Numbered from the stretch's first letter, positions 1-10,202 are shown. The stretch is DNA of 64,000 nucleotides from Geminocystis herdmanii PCC 6308 (GCF_000332235.1 NZ_CM001775.1:4078272-4142271), one strand, 5' to 3'. Numbers and translations: made by a program. Notes: generated by a model from the sequence alone, not told the origin.

Positions 1-2
1 TT

Positions 3-3000
3 AATTTAGATAGCATAATTAAGGCTTATTCTTTACAAGAATACGAGAATAAATTGATCATGATTTTAGAAGATTTTGGAGGAGAATCTTTAAACATTTT
101 ACAACATAATTATTGTTTTTATTTTCTTGAATCTCTCAAAATTTCCATCAGAATTGTTCAGGCTTTAGAACAACTACATAAAGCTAATCTTATTCATAAA
201 GATATTAATTCTAATAATATTATTTTCAATTATAAAACAGAACAATTAAAAATAATTGACTTAGGAATTGCCACTCGTTTAACTAGAGAAAATCCCATTT
301 TAAAAGAGCCTCAAATTTTAGAGGGTACTTTAGCATATATGTCTCCCGAACAAACGGGAAGGCTTAATCTTAGCTTGGATTATCGCACAGATTTTTATTC
401 TTTAGGGGTTACTTTATACGAATTATTTACGGGCAAATTGCCTTTTGAAACGGAAGATTCTTTAGAATTAATTTATTGTCATTTAGCCAAACAACCTTTA
501 TCTCCTTCTCAAATTAATCCTTTAATTCCTCAGCCTATTTCTGATATTATCATGAAATTAATGGCTAAAAATCCAGATGAGCGTTATCAAAGTACATGGG
601 GTTTAAAAGCTGATTTAGAATCTTGTTTAAAACAGTTTACTTCAACTCAAAAAATTGATTATTTTCCTATGGCTATTCAGGATATTTCTGATAAATTTAA
701 CATTCCTGAAAAATTATACGGTAGAGAAAAAGAAATTCAATTACTCTTAGATAATTTTAATTATATATTAGAGCAGGAAATAAAAGATATTCATGGAGGT
801 AGGGAAAAGGATTTTTTAAAACAGTCAAATGATGACCTTGTTAAAGGTATTATTGATCATAATAATCATGATAATTTATCATCGATCGAACCCACGTCAC
901 AATATAGTAAAATTATTTTTATTAAGGGTTATTCGGGTACAGGAAAATCAGTATTAGTTCAAGAAATTTATAAATCTATTACCGACAAAAAAGGCTATTT
1001 AATTACGGGGAAATTTGAGCAATTTCAACAAAATATTCCCTATAGTGCGATTGTTTCTGCTTTAAGACAATTATTAAAACAATTTTTGACGGAAACAAAA
1101 GAAAATCTCGATAAGTTACGCAGAAAAATACTAAATGTATTGGGATTAAATGGACAAGTAATTATCGATGTTATTCCTGAATTAGAATTAATTATTGGGA
1201 AACAATTACCCGTAGCAGAAATAGGGATAAAAGAGTCAGAAAATCGCTTTAAATTATTATTTCAAAAATTTATTAATTGTTGTTGTTCAAAAGAACATCC
1301 TTTAGTGCTATTTTTAGATGATTTACAGTGGGCTGATTTGGCAACATTGGAATTAATTAAATTATTAATTAATAATCGAGAAATCAACTATTTACTGATA
1401 ATTGTTGCATATCGAGATCAAGAAGTTCAAGAAAATCATCCCGTCAATAAATTATTAAATTATTTTCAAAATAATCAGCAAGTATTTAATCAAATTGATT
1501 TAGGTAATTTAACCTTAGAAAATATTTATGATTTGATGTCAGATACCTTGAAATGTGAGGTTAATAAGATTAAATATTTAGCAGAATTAGTTTATAATAA
1601 AACTTTAGGTAATCCTTTTTTTGTTAAACAATTTTTAGTTAATTTATATCAAAAAAAATTGATTTATTTTAATTATAAAAAGCGTCTTTGGCAATGGAAA
1701 ATTAAGAAAATTATTAATCAAAATATGACGGATAACGTGGTAGAATTAATGGTTAATGAAGTAAATTTATTAACGCCTTCTACTCAATGTAATTTAAAAT
1801 ATTCAGCTTGTTTCGGTGCTAGTTTTACCCTCTCTAATTTAAGTCTAATCAAAGAGACATTACCGACTCATATTTTTCCTGATTTAGTTACTGCTATTAA
1901 TGCAGGTTTAATTTTACCCTTGACGACTTTAAATGAAAATCTGATTATTGAAAAGTATAAATTTAAGCACGATCGAATTCAACAAGCATTTTATAATTTA
2001 ATTCCCGAAGAAGATAAAGCAAAAATTCATCTAAAAATAGGTTTATTATTGTTAGAAAATACCCCAGAAAATGAGTTAGATAATAATATATTTGATATTT
2101 TAAAACATTTGAATCAAGGTAGAGAATTAATCAAAGAGATAACATTACGAGAAAAATTAGCCCAATTAAATTTAACTGGAGGTATAAAAGCTAAAAATAC
2201 GATCGCCTATAGTGTAGCAAAAATTTATTTAAAGATCGCCATTGAATTATTAAGAGATAATTGTTGGCAAAATCAATATGATTTAACGCTCAATCTTTAT
2301 ACCACTATGGTAGAAGTAGCCTATTTAAACGGCGATGTCGAGGAGATGACACAAAAAACCCATAGTGTCTTAACTAACGCTACTTCGATTTTAGATAAAG
2401 TGAAAGTCTATAAAATTTTGATAGCAGTAGAAACTTCCCACAGTAACCTCTTATCCGCTATAGACATCGGCAGACAAGCCTTGCAAGAATTAGGGTTTGA
2501 TTTACCGACTAGAGAGAATAATGATATTTTAACTAAGCTAGAAACACAGCTAGAGGGGAAAAATATCGAGGATTTTAAAAATTTACCGCCCATGGGAGAT
2601 AAAAAAGTTAAGGCGGTAATGGATATATTGTGGCGTTTATATTCCCCTATTTTTCAAGGAATGCCTGAATTATTGCCATTTTTAGGAGAAATGATGGTTA
2701 GTCTTTCTTTACAATACGGTAATGCTTCGGTTTCCCCCGTCGGTTATGTTATTTATGGCATGGTGTTATGTACTTTTTTTGAGGAAGTAGAAAAAGGTTA
2801 TCGTTTTGGGAAATTGGCTTTGGAGTTAACAGAAAATTATCTTAATTATCAGTATAAAGGTATCATTGGACAAATTTTTGCGACTTGTATTCAACCACGT
2901 CAAAAAGTCATGAGGGCAACTTTACCCATTTATCAACAAAGTATTAAAATTAGTTTAGAAACGGGAGACTTTTTAACTGCCGGTTACACTATCCTTGTCT

Positions 3001-5438
3001 ATGATTTTACTCTCTTTTTTAGCGGTGTCGAATTAGATTATTTACAAAGGGAGATAAATAATTATTACAGTCTGTTATTGGAATTAAAGCAAGATTCCGC
3101 CAAGATTTATGTGGATATGGTACAACAGACGATCGACAATTTACTAGAGAAAAAAGTACAACCTAATTATTTAACGGGGAATTTCTACGATGAAATGAAA
3201 ATGTTTCCCCAACATCGTCAACAACAAGAATTAACGGCATTAGCCCAAGCCTATACTTATAAAATTATCTTAGCCTACTCTTTTCATAATTATAGTTCGG
3301 CTTTAGATTACCTTGTGGAAGGCGAATCTTATTTAGGGGGAGTGTCTTCTCTTATCTTTTTCCCTGTTTATCATTTTTATTCAGCTTTAACTTATTTGGC
3401 TTTATATCCCTCTGTGACACAGAAAAAATCGGAATCCGTAGAAGTATCACCTTCTCTTATCATCAGGGGAGAAGTCATCACCCAAGAGAAAATATGGGAA
3501 AAAATTATTCATCATCAAGGTATCGTAGCACAATGGGCAAAAACTGCTCCCATGAATCATCAACATAAATACGATTTAATCGAGGCGGAAAAAGAAAGAG
3601 TTTTAGGGAGTAAAGGGAAGGCGATAGAATTTTACGAGTTAGCCTTAGACAATGGGAAAAAAAATCAATATTTACAAGAATTAGCCCTTATTAAAGAATT
3701 ATATGCCCAATTTTATCTCCAGTGGGGGAAAGAAAAATTAGGATATTTTTATCTGAGAGAATCCCATTATGATTATAGTCTTTGGGGTGCAAAAGCCAAG
3801 ATAGAAGATTTAGAACAAAAATATCCTCAATTATTTGAAGTGGTATCAAAAGAGATTACCTCCTCTGGGATTATTTCCCAAACTGCTAGAAATACCAACT
3901 CAAAAGCGATTTTTGACTTACAAAGCATTATGAAAGCCTCTCAGGCTATCACCAGTGAAATTGTTTTCGGAAATTTGTTGCAAACTTTGATGAAAATTTT
4001 ACTAGAAAATGCGGGAGGCACTAAGGGTTGTTTATTATTACATCAACCTACCTCAGAAGGAGAAATCGGTAATTTTGTGGTTTCCGTTTATTGTGATAAC
4101 GAGAGAGTCACTATTTTTTATGAAAAACCCGTCAGGGAAACTCTACCAGAGTCGATTCTTTATTATACCGCTCGTACTAAAGAAACTATTTTACTCGATC
4201 GAGATAAAGATAATAACACCAAGAATGAGGATTATTGTTACGATAAGTTTGCACAGGATAATTATATAAAAACCTATCAACCTCTTTCCCTTCTTTGCTA
4301 TCCATTAATTAATCAAGGTAAATTAATGGGGGTAGTTTATTTGGAGAATAATTTGACTAGCGGTGTGTTTACTGTAGAGAGGATTGAATTATTAAAGTTA
4401 CTATCGCAACAGGCGGTGATTGCTATTCACAATTCCCAATTATATGCCCATGTGAAGGAAAAAGAAGAACAATTACGGGAATTTTTGGAAGCTGTGCCTG
4501 TGGGTATTGCCATTTTAGACTCAAAAGGAAGCCCATATTATGTCAATCAACAAGCTAAAATCCTTTTAGGTAAAGGAGTAGTTCCCAATGTGACTTCTGA
4601 TAAGATTTCCGAAGTCTATCAAAATTATATCGCAGGTACGAATAATATCTATCCAAATGATCAATTACCTATTATTAAAGCCTTAAAAGGGCAAATGTCC
4701 ACCTGCGAAGACATCGAAATTCATCAGAAGGATCGTGTAATTCTATTAGAAGTATGGGGGACACCGATTTATGATAACTTTGGTAATGTAGAATATGCCA
4801 TGGCGGCGTTTCAAGATATTACTCAACGAAAACAAGCCGAGAAGTTACTATCAGAATATAATCGCATTTTAGAACAACAAGTAAACGATCGAACATTAGA
4901 GTTACAAAAACTTAATCAAGAATTATTGAATTTAGCTAACTTAGATGGTTTAACCAAGATAGCGAATCGTCGTCGCTTTGATGATTATTTAGCCATTGAA
5001 TGGCAAAGACATTTAAGACAAAAGGAATTTTTAGCCTTAATTCTCATAGATATAGACTATTTTAAACTTTATAACGATTACTACCAACATCAAAAAGGGG
5101 ATGACTGTTTAATTACCGTTGCCCAAAATATTGCCAAAATACCGAAACGTAGCGGTGATTTAGTCGCTAGATATGGAGGAGAAGAATTTGTGGTAATTTT
5201 ACCTAATACCAATACCGAAGGTGCATTAATTGTCGCTGAAGAAATCCGTCAGACTATTGTTAATTTACAAATTCCCCATGTTCGATCGAAAATTTTTCCT
5301 TATGTCACCTTGAGTTTAGGGGTTGCCAGTATGATACCCGATTCTAATTTTACCCCATCTCAACTAATTTACCAAGCCGATGGAGCTTTATATCTTTCTA
5401 AAGAGAAAGGGAGAAATCAAGTTAATGTTTATAATTAG
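3..5438 (+). CDS. Multidomain Ser/Thr kinase-AAA ATPase-GAF-PAS-GGDEF signalling protein (5' end outside window)
   Basis: The frame is open to the left edge, so the start lies upstream; the TTG at 54 is internal, because the residues before it (ending EYENKLIMILEDFGG) match a kinase N-lobe. Counting from that TTG, a kinase core is seen (HKDINSNN, DLG in place of DFG, GTLAYMSPEQTGR), then an AAA/STAND-type ATPase with P-loop GYSGTGKS near 290 and Walker B LFLDDLQWAD near 418, a long helical, probably TPR-like middle, a GAF domain near 1300-1470, a PAS domain near 1480-1600 and a C-terminal GGDEF domain with GGEEF near 1707. RSGD sits five residues before GGEEF, matching the RxxD inhibitory site. 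Cyanobacterial kinases of this layout often end in a histidine kinase; here the output should be c-di-GMP synthesis. Cytosolic. Signal and substrates are unknown. Confidence 0.93.
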   Translation, partial: NLDSIIKAYSLQEYENKLIMILEDFGGESLNILQHNYCFYFLESLKISIRIVQALEQLHKANLIHKDINSNNIIFNYKTEQLKIIDLGIATRLTRENPILKEPQILEGTLAYMSPEQTGRLNLSLDYRTDFYSLGVTLYELFTGKLPFETEDSLELIYCHLAKQPLSPSQINPLIPQPISDIIMKLMAKNPDERYQSTWGLKADLESCLKQFTSTQKIDYFPMAIQDISDKFNIPEKLYGREKEIQLLLDNFNYILEQEIKDIHGGREKDFLKQSNDDLVKGIIDHNNHDNLSSIEPTSQYSKIIFIKGYSGTGKSVLVQEIYKSITDKKGYLITGKFEQFQQNIPYSAIVSALRQLLKQFLTETKENLDKLRRKILNVLGLNGQVIIDVIPELELIIGKQLPVAEIGIKESENRFKLLFQKFINCCCSKEHPLVLFLDDLQWADLATLELIKLLINNREINYLLIIVAYRDQEVQENHPVNKLLNYFQNNQQVFNQIDLGNLTLENIYDLMSDTLKCEVNKIKYLAELVYNKTLGNPFFVKQFLVNLYQKKLIYFNYKKRLWQWKIKKIINQNMTDNVVELMVNEVNLLTPSTQCNLKYSACFGASFTLSNLSLIKETLPTHIFPDLVTAINAGLILPLTTLNENLIIEKYKFKHDRIQQAFYNLIPEEDKAKIHLKIGLLLLENTPENELDNNIFDILKHLNQGRELIKEITLREKLAQLNLTGGIKAKNTIAYSVAKIYLKIAIELLRDNCWQNQYDLTLNLYTTMVEVAYLNGDVEEMTQKTHSVLTNATSILDKVKVYKILIAVETSHSNLLSAIDIGRQALQELGFDLPTRENNDILTKLETQLEGKNIEDFKNLPPMGDKKVKAVMDILWRLYSPIFQGMPELLPFLGEMMVSLSLQYGNASVSPVGYVIYGMVLCTFFEEVEKGYRFGKLALELTENYLNYQYKGIIGQIFATCIQPRQKVMRATLPIYQQSIKISLETGDFLTAGYTILVYDFTLFFSGVELDYLQREINNYYSLLLELKQDSAKIYVDMVQQTIDNLLEKKVQPNYLTGNFYDEMKMFPQHRQQQELTALAQAYTYKIILAYSFHNYSSALDYLVEGESYLGGVSSLIFFPVYHFYSALTYLALYPSVTQKKSESVEVSPSLIIRGEVITQEKIWEKIIHHQGIVAQWAKTAPMNHQHKYDLIEAEKERVLGSKGKAIEFYELALDNGKKNQYLQELALIKELYAQFYLQWGKEKLGYFYLRESHYDYSLWGAKAKIEDLEQKYPQLFEVVSKEITSSGIISQTARNTNSKAIFDLQSIMKASQAITSEIVFGNLLQTLMKILLENAGGTKGCLLLHQPTSEGEIGNFVVSVYCDNERVTIFYEKPVRETLPESILYYTARTKETILLDRDKDNNTKNEDYCYDKFAQDNYIKTYQPLSLLCYPLINQGKLMGVVYLENNLTSGVFTVERIELLKLLSQQAVIAIHNSQLYAHVKEKEEQLREFLEAVPVGIAILDSKGSPYYVNQQAKILLGKGVVPNVTSDKISEVYQNYIAGTNNIYPNDQLPIIKALKGQMSTCEDIEIHQKDRVILLEVWGTPIYDNFGNVEYAMAAFQDITQRKQAEKLLSEYNRILEQQVNDRTLELQKLNQELLNLANLDGLTKIANRRRFDDYLAIEWQRHLRQKEFLALILIDIDYFKLYNDYYQHQKGDDCLITVAQNIAKIPKRSGDLVARYGGEEFVVILPNTNTEGALIVAEEIRQTIVNLQIPHVRSKIFPYVTLSLGVASMIPDSNFTPSQLIYQADGALYLSKEKGRNQVNVYN

Positions 5439-5446
5439 GGTTTGCT

Positions 5447-5471
5447 GAATAAGTCAGAAATTTCCTTATTC
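5447..5471. terminator. Hairpin between convergent genes, possible bidirectional terminator
   Basis: GAATAAG (5447-5453) pairs with CTTATTC (5465-5471) over an 11-base loop. It lies just after the stop of the kinase-GGDEF gene and before the stop of the convergent ADP-ribosylglycohydrolase-like gene. There is no strong T tract, so termination is only inferred. Confidence 0.4.
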
Positions 5472-5491
5472 GGGAAAAATAACAAAATCAT

Positions 5492-6559
5492 TTAAAAAGG
5501 CGGTAATAAACGGCGAAAACCATGAGTTAAAACTATAATTAAAAATAGTAAATTTCTTGGTAATATCCACCACCAATGATAGTTAACGGGGCTACTTTTT
5601 TGATAATTATTGTTGATATTTTCTGTTAGTTTATCTCCTATTTTTTCTAATAATTTAATATTGCGAGGATACTCTAAAATTTTTTGTCGCCATGATTGCG
5701 GAATCGCTGATTCTCCTAATGTTGCTCCACATAAAGCCCCCGTAATCGCTCCCGTGGTATCGGTATCACCACCACAATTAAACACCGCTTCTAAAGCCTC
5801 TTGAAAGTTGTCAAAATGTTGATACCACGCATAAATTGCCATAGGAACAGTATGATATATATATCCTGAAATTCCTTTTTTTTGTCCGATCGACTCTGCA
5901 AATTCTATCACAGATAATCCTTGTTTTAAGCTATAAATAATTTTATTTACTAAGTTTAACCATTCTGTTTCTGTATCTTCTACTAACCTGAGCATTATTT
6001 CCAATTCGTCTATGTCGGGACATTCTTGTAAATCTTCTCTTATAATCCATGCTGTAATATGAGCGATCGATCTTGCCCCAATTAAAGCACGAGGATCACT
6101 ATGGGTTATTCTAGTGGATAAAGTGACAAAATCATCCAGTTTAACTATATTATCAGCAAAATACCCTCCGATAATGCTCGATCGCATAGCGACACCATTT
6201 CCTGCGGAATATACGCCACTTTTGAGGGGAGAAACTCCTAACCATAAACGAATAATCGATTTTAAGGTAGCCAAACCCACCCCAGCAGGTAAGGAAACTA
6301 ACCACCATTTGAGACACCATGCCAGTCTTTTGAGAAAAATTTGCTCATCATCACCACAGGCAAGAAGACACTGAGCGACAAAAATACTATGCTCTGTATC
6401 ATCGCTAATCATGCCATAACCAAAGAATAATCTTTGATGCCATTTTCCTTTAAACATTCTTTGATTACGCTTTCTTGCTATTCCTTCCGCCGGTAAACCA
6501 ACGGAATCACCCACGGCTGTACCGAGTAAAATACCTTTAATACGACATTTTTGTTTCAT
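5492..6559 (-). CDS. ADP-ribosylglycohydrolase family protein
   Basis: About 355 residues. The family metal-site motifs are visible: an N-terminal GTAVGDSVGLPAEG segment, SDDTEHS about 50 residues later, GNGVAMRSS in the middle and GGDTDTTGAITGALCGA near 270. The two aspartate clusters bind the di-metal centre in DraG-type hydrolases that remove ADP-ribose from proteins or small molecules. The last 35 residues are hydrophobic (NLLFLIIVL), which suggests a C-terminal membrane contact. The ATG at 6559 is preferred over a GTG four codons upstream because TAGGTG sits at ribosome-binding distance. It converges on the kinase gene and is single-copy here. The true substrate cannot be read from sequence. 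Confidence 0.88.
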   Translation of the reverse strand: MKQKCRIKGILLGTAVGDSVGLPAEGIARKRNQRMFKGKWHQRLFFGYGMISDDTEHSIFVAQCLLACGDDEQIFLKRLAWCLKWWLVSLPAGVGLATLKSIIRLWLGVSPLKSGVYSAGNGVAMRSSIIGGYFADNIVKLDDFVTLSTRITHSDPRALIGARSIAHITAWIIREDLQECPDIDELEIMLRLVEDTETEWLNLVNKIIYSLKQGLSVIEFAESIGQKKGISGYIYHTVPMAIYAWYQHFDNFQEALEAVFNCGGDTDTTGAITGALCGATLGESAIPQSWRQKILEYPRNIKLLEKIGDKLTENINNNYQKSSPVNYHWWWILPRNLLFLIIVLTHGFRRLLPPF

Positions 6560-6651
6560 GATTATCAACACCTAATTTGTATTATTTTTTCATAGATACG
6601 AGGGCAAAATAGAAACTAAAATCGATTTTAGGATGAAAAACATAATTTTTT

Positions 6652-6686
6652 TTACTTATTACTTATTACTTATTACTCATTACTCA
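6652..6686. repeat. Heptanucleotide tandem repeat (TTACTTA/TTACTCA)
   Basis: Five consecutive 7-base units (three TTACTTA, two TTACTCA) in the gap between the ADP-ribosylglycohydrolase-like gene and the dynamin-like gene. Tracts of this kind are the short tandemly repeated repetitive (STRR) sequences known from cyanobacterial intergenic DNA. Confidence 0.8.
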
Positions 6687-6767
6687 ACTTCTGCAATAAG
6701 TTTAATACACCATATTCCTTAAAACATCATAAGATAGTAATATGAAACTTTCTTAGATTATTATCCC

Positions 6768-9155
6768 ATGACAAAAATTCATCCCCAGTGTGCCGACTTA
6801 GCTTCTCAAGTTAATCAAATCCTTGAATTACTCCAGAAAAATCCCGAACTTCGATCGCACCAAAACACCTCACAACTAGAAACCAGCCTACGAAAAGCCA
6901 TATCTCCGCGCTTTGAAATAGTCTTTGCAGGGGCATTTAGTGCAGGAAAATCCATGTTAATCAACGCCTTACTCGGACGTGAATTATTATATAGTGCAGA
7001 AGGTCACGCCACAGGCATTGAATGTTATATTGAATATGCACTCCCCGAACAAGAAAAAGTAGTATTAACGTTTTTAAGTGAGAAAGAGATTTTAGAGCAA
7101 ATTCTTTATATTTCCAAACGTCTTAACATCAACTTAACAGATATTTACGTTAATCAAGCCCATGTAATTGAGCAATTACTAAAAGAATCTGAGCAAATTA
7201 TCGCCCAAGAAGGAGGAGTTAACAAGTCAGAAACCGCTAAACAAGCCAATGCTTTAAAGCTGTTATTAGAAGGTTTTGAAGACAATAAAGACAAAATCAG
7301 AGAAGACAGCAACGCTACTTACTCCATGGGGCAGTTTAACTTTAATAATCTCACGGAAGCGGCTACTTACGCTCGTCGAGGCAAAAATTCGGCTGTGTTA
7401 AAACGCCTTGATTACTATTGTCATCATCCTCTCCTTGAAGATGGTAACGTCTTGGTTGATTTACCCGGTATCGATGCCCCCATTCAAAAAGATGCCAAGT
7501 TAGCCTACGATAAAATCGAAAATCCTGATACTTCCCTCGTGGTGTGTGTGTTAAAACCAGCTTCTGCTGGAGATTTAACCCAAGCAGAAACAGATTTATT
7601 AGAAAAAATTAAGTCTAATCCTGCCATTAGAGATCGAGTTTTTTATGTCTTTAATCGCATTGATGAAACGTGGTATTCTGGTCAATTAAGACAACGATTA
7701 GAGCATTTAATTGCAACGGAATTTAACCACACCAATCGAGTGTATAAAACCAGTGGATTATTGGGCTTTTATGGTACACAAATTAAGCAAACTTCCTTTC
7801 ACGATCGATACGGATTAGATAGTATATTTCAGGATAGCATTAAAGAGTTAGGAGGAGAAGAAGAAACCCCTCAATTCATCAGTGAATTTAATAACTACTG
7901 TGCCAACTCTGGTAAATTAACCCGTACTAATTTTAAAGTTTCTGTTCATGGTTACGACACTCCAAATCAAAACTATTTACGCATTTTAGGTGAATGGGGA
8001 GTACCGTTAATTGATCAACTAATTAATGATAGTGGTATCGAGAATTTTAAATACGAAATTGCTCGTTATTTAACAGAAGAAAAACGCCCTCAATTATTTA
8101 CTAATTTAGCTGATGATTTACAACCAATTTGCATCGCTTTAAAGAAATTTTATCAAAATAAACAGACGAATTTAATTAGTCAACCTCAAGAAATTGAGAC
8201 GATGAAACAACAAGAATTAGCTCGTTTAAACACTCAATTACAAGAAATTGGTGATCATTTTTACAGCTATATGGAGGAAGAAATTAACCAAATTGTTAAC
8301 CAAGAAAACAAGTTATTTAATCAAGATTTTAACAAAATGCAATCCCGTTTTGTTAATCATCTCGACGAATTATTACAAACATTTTCCGTTAGCGATACCT
8401 ATAGTTTAGCCGTAAAAGCTCATCCGAGAAACCAGACAGCACCATTAATTGCGGTTTTAGTAGAGGCTTTATATTATCTTTCTAATTCCCTTGAAGATGT
8501 GCTAATTGAGGAATTAAAAGACTTAGTAAAAAACTTTGTCGTCAATTTAGTTGTTTCTGTACGTCAACAGGAATGTTATCGTCAACTTTATCATTTATTA
8601 GGCAGTGATAGCGGAATCGAAAATCAATTAACCACTTTAGAAACTGAATTATTTTATGCCTTAAAAACTATTGCAACTACAGAGTGCGATCGATATGTGC
8701 GAGAAACACCTCAGTTTTATAGTGAAGGTACATTTTCCATCTATCAATTTCGGGAGACATTGAAACAGACATCTCAAGCCTATGATGTTTCGTCAATGAT
8801 AGAAGCAGAACCTGCCATTCGTCAACTCTTAAAACTAGACTTTGAGCCAAAAGTAAACTATACAATTCGCCAAGTTTTTCGTCAATCAGTAAACCAAACT
8901 ATCAAGACAAATTTATTACCCATAGCGCAAAAAATTCGAGAAAATATTTTGGAGCAATATGATTTAGCAAGGGAAAATATGGAGGAAAATTTAGAACAAG
9001 AAGTGCAGGAAAAATTAGCCTATAATAAACAATTAATGGCAGAAATTCATGAAGATTCTCTTACTTATAATGAGATGATTTCTAATATTAATAATTGCTT
9101 AGAAGCCATGCAAGTTTACGAACGAAAATTACCATTAATTGACATTCACGAATAA
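6768..9155 (+). CDS. Bacterial dynamin-like GTPase
   Basis: 795 residues. The G domain is clear: P-loop GAFSAGKS near 54 (G1), DLPGID near 228 (G3) and NRID near 294 (G4). Long helical stretches follow, rich in Gln/Glu/Leu, as expected for the neck and trunk of bacterial dynamin-like proteins. These assemble on membranes and couple GTP hydrolysis to fusion, fission or stress protection of the membrane; the structurally known cyanobacterial member is from Nostoc. There is no obvious signal peptide or transmembrane segment, so it is probably a cytosolic protein that binds membrane from inside. It has its own 5' gap and no partner gene; many dynamin-like proteins are encoded in tandem pairs, and this one is not. 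Confidence 0.88.
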   Translation: MTKIHPQCADLASQVNQILELLQKNPELRSHQNTSQLETSLRKAISPRFEIVFAGAFSAGKSMLINALLGRELLYSAEGHATGIECYIEYALPEQEKVVLTFLSEKEILEQILYISKRLNINLTDIYVNQAHVIEQLLKESEQIIAQEGGVNKSETAKQANALKLLLEGFEDNKDKIREDSNATYSMGQFNFNNLTEAATYARRGKNSAVLKRLDYYCHHPLLEDGNVLVDLPGIDAPIQKDAKLAYDKIENPDTSLVVCVLKPASAGDLTQAETDLLEKIKSNPAIRDRVFYVFNRIDETWYSGQLRQRLEHLIATEFNHTNRVYKTSGLLGFYGTQIKQTSFHDRYGLDSIFQDSIKELGGEEETPQFISEFNNYCANSGKLTRTNFKVSVHGYDTPNQNYLRILGEWGVPLIDQLINDSGIENFKYEIARYLTEEKRPQLFTNLADDLQPICIALKKFYQNKQTNLISQPQEIETMKQQELARLNTQLQEIGDHFYSYMEEEINQIVNQENKLFNQDFNKMQSRFVNHLDELLQTFSVSDTYSLAVKAHPRNQTAPLIAVLVEALYYLSNSLEDVLIEELKDLVKNFVVNLVVSVRQQECYRQLYHLLGSDSGIENQLTTLETELFYALKTIATTECDRYVRETPQFYSEGTFSIYQFRETLKQTSQAYDVSSMIEAEPAIRQLLKLDFEPKVNYTIRQVFRQSVNQTIKTNLLPIAQKIRENILEQYDLARENMEENLEQEVQEKLAYNKQLMAEIHEDSLTYNEMISNINNCLEAMQVYERKLPLIDIHE

Positions 9156-9165
9156 AACTTAAAGT

Positions 9166-9195
9166 AAGTTGGGTAAACAAAATAAAACCCAACTT
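9166..9195. terminator. Hairpin after the dynamin-like gene
   Basis: A perfect 9-bp stem, AAGTTGGGT (9166-9174) with ACCCAACTT (9187-9195), lies 10 bases after the stop codon. It may act as a terminator. The GTTGGGT...ACCCAAC text recurs at 61290-61316, so it also belongs to a dispersed palindrome class. Confidence 0.5.
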
Positions 9196-9240
9196 CCAAC
9201 TATTAAAACATACGCATTTCTCCCCACAATTAAGAATATT

Positions 9241-9274
9241 AAGTCATTGCGAGGTACGAAGCAATCTCAATTAA
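9241..9274. repeat. Dispersed repeat with core TCATTGCGAGGTACGAAGCA
   Basis: Shares TCATTGCGAGGTA-CGAAGCAATCT and CAATTAA with 47792-47836. Related text (cattgcgagg...gaagcaatct) is a widespread short interspersed repeat in unrelated bacteria. It is intergenic and non-coding. Confidence 0.6.
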
Positions 9275-9326
9275 CCTTAATTTGTGGGGTAAGTTTTTAC
9301 TCTAAGTTATAAAAAAGAGGATAAAC

Positions 9327-9542
9327 ATGGAAAACTATAATTACACAATGTTAATTCAATGGTCTGAAGAAGATCAATGTTTTGTGGTAAGTTTACCTGA
9401 ATGGGGGGAATTTTGCCATACTCACGGTGATACTTATGAGGAGGGAGTAAAAAATGGCAAAGAATTGTTAGATTTTTTGATTGAATCTGCGATAAAAGCC
9501 CAAGAAGATTTACAAAAAATTAAGATGTTTTCTTTAGTTTAA
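9327..9542 (+). CDS. HicB-family antitoxin-like protein, orphan
   Basis: 71 residues with the HicB-like fold pattern: a first strand YTMLIQWSEEDQCFVVSLPE, then a TYEEGVKNGKELLDFLIESA helix. This partial RNase-H-like domain neutralises HicA toxins in complete pairs. No HicA gene is adjacent, and there is no C-terminal DNA-binding domain, unlike the HicB at 11273-11725. It precedes a Uma2 gene by 68 bases on the same strand. It is probably a solitary HicB-type protein of unknown role. Confidence 0.8.
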   Translation: MENYNYTMLIQWSEEDQCFVVSLPEWGEFCHTHGDTYEEGVKNGKELLDFLIESAIKAQEDLQKIKMFSLV

Positions 9543-9569
9543 ATTAAATGTTAAAAAAGTTAAAATATT

Positions 9570-9578
9570 TGCTATAAT
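9570..9578 (+). promoter_or_regulatory. Extended -10 promoter element (TGCTATAAT)
   Basis: A perfect extended -10 motif lies 33 bases before the ATG of the Uma2 gene. No convincing -35 is visible, which is compatible with an extended -10 promoter. Confidence 0.5.
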
Positions 9579-9610
9579 AATCCCAAAATAAGGATAGTTA
9601 GGTAAACAAA

Positions 9611-10171
9611 ATGATAGCCATTCAAGACGTTAAAAAATTATCTCCCGAAGACTATTTATTGCAGGAAAAAACTAACTTAGTCAAACACGAATATATTAAT
9701 GGTGAGGTGTACGAAATGGCTGGTGCAAGTTCTGCTCATGTTACTATTTCTTTAAATATTGCGTCTTCATTAAAAAATCATTTAAGGGGTGGTAAATGCC
9801 GAGTTTATATTTCAGATATGAAGGTAAGAATAGACAGTCAAAATGTGTTTTATTATCCTGATGTGATAGTGACTTGCAGTGATGAAGACAAGGGTTTTAG
9901 TTATTATAAAAAATCTCCTCAAGTTATTATAGAAGTTTTGTCAGACAGTACAGAATCTTTCGACAGGGGGGATAAATTTGCTGACTATAGAAAAATAGAA
10001 AGTTTAAGAGAATATGTACTTATTTCTCAAAGTAAAAAAAGGGTAGATTTGTTTAGGAAAGAAGATGATAATTCATGGCGATTAGAGTCTTTTTCTGAAA
10101 AAGAAAATCTAGGGATAAAAAGTATTAATTTTAATTGTGCTGTTGCCACTTTATATGAAGATTTAGATTAA
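9611..10171 (+). CDS. Uma2 family endonuclease (DUF820)
   Basis: 186 residues. The family signature is complete: SPEDYLLQEK at the N-terminus, KHEYINGEVYEMAG, then YYPDVIVTC and PQVIIEVLSDSTESFDRGDK, where the Asp, the Glu of IEVLS and the following Lys form the PD-(D/E)XK-like site, ending with LREYVLIS. Uma2 proteins are expanded in cyanobacteria, often tens of copies per genome, and their biological role is poorly known; nuclease activity is inferred from the fold. The likely start is the ATG at 9611, with AGGATAG upstream. It sits in a strip of small accessory genes. Confidence 0.9.
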   Translation: MIAIQDVKKLSPEDYLLQEKTNLVKHEYINGEVYEMAGASSAHVTISLNIASSLKNHLRGGKCRVYISDMKVRIDSQNVFYYPDVIVTCSDEDKGFSYYKKSPQVIIEVLSDSTESFDRGDKFADYRKIESLREYVLISQSKKRVDLFRKEDDNSWRLESFSEKENLGIKSINFNCAVATLYEDLD

Positions 10172-10196
10172 ATTTCCTAATTAATCCAAATAGTTA

Positions 10197-10202
10197 TATA
10201 AT
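10197..10202 (+). promoter_or_regulatory. Possible -10 box (TATAAT) before the KGK genes
   Basis: A perfect TATAAT lies 31 bases before the ATG of the first KGK gene. No good -35 is seen at 17 bp spacing. Confidence 0.35.
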
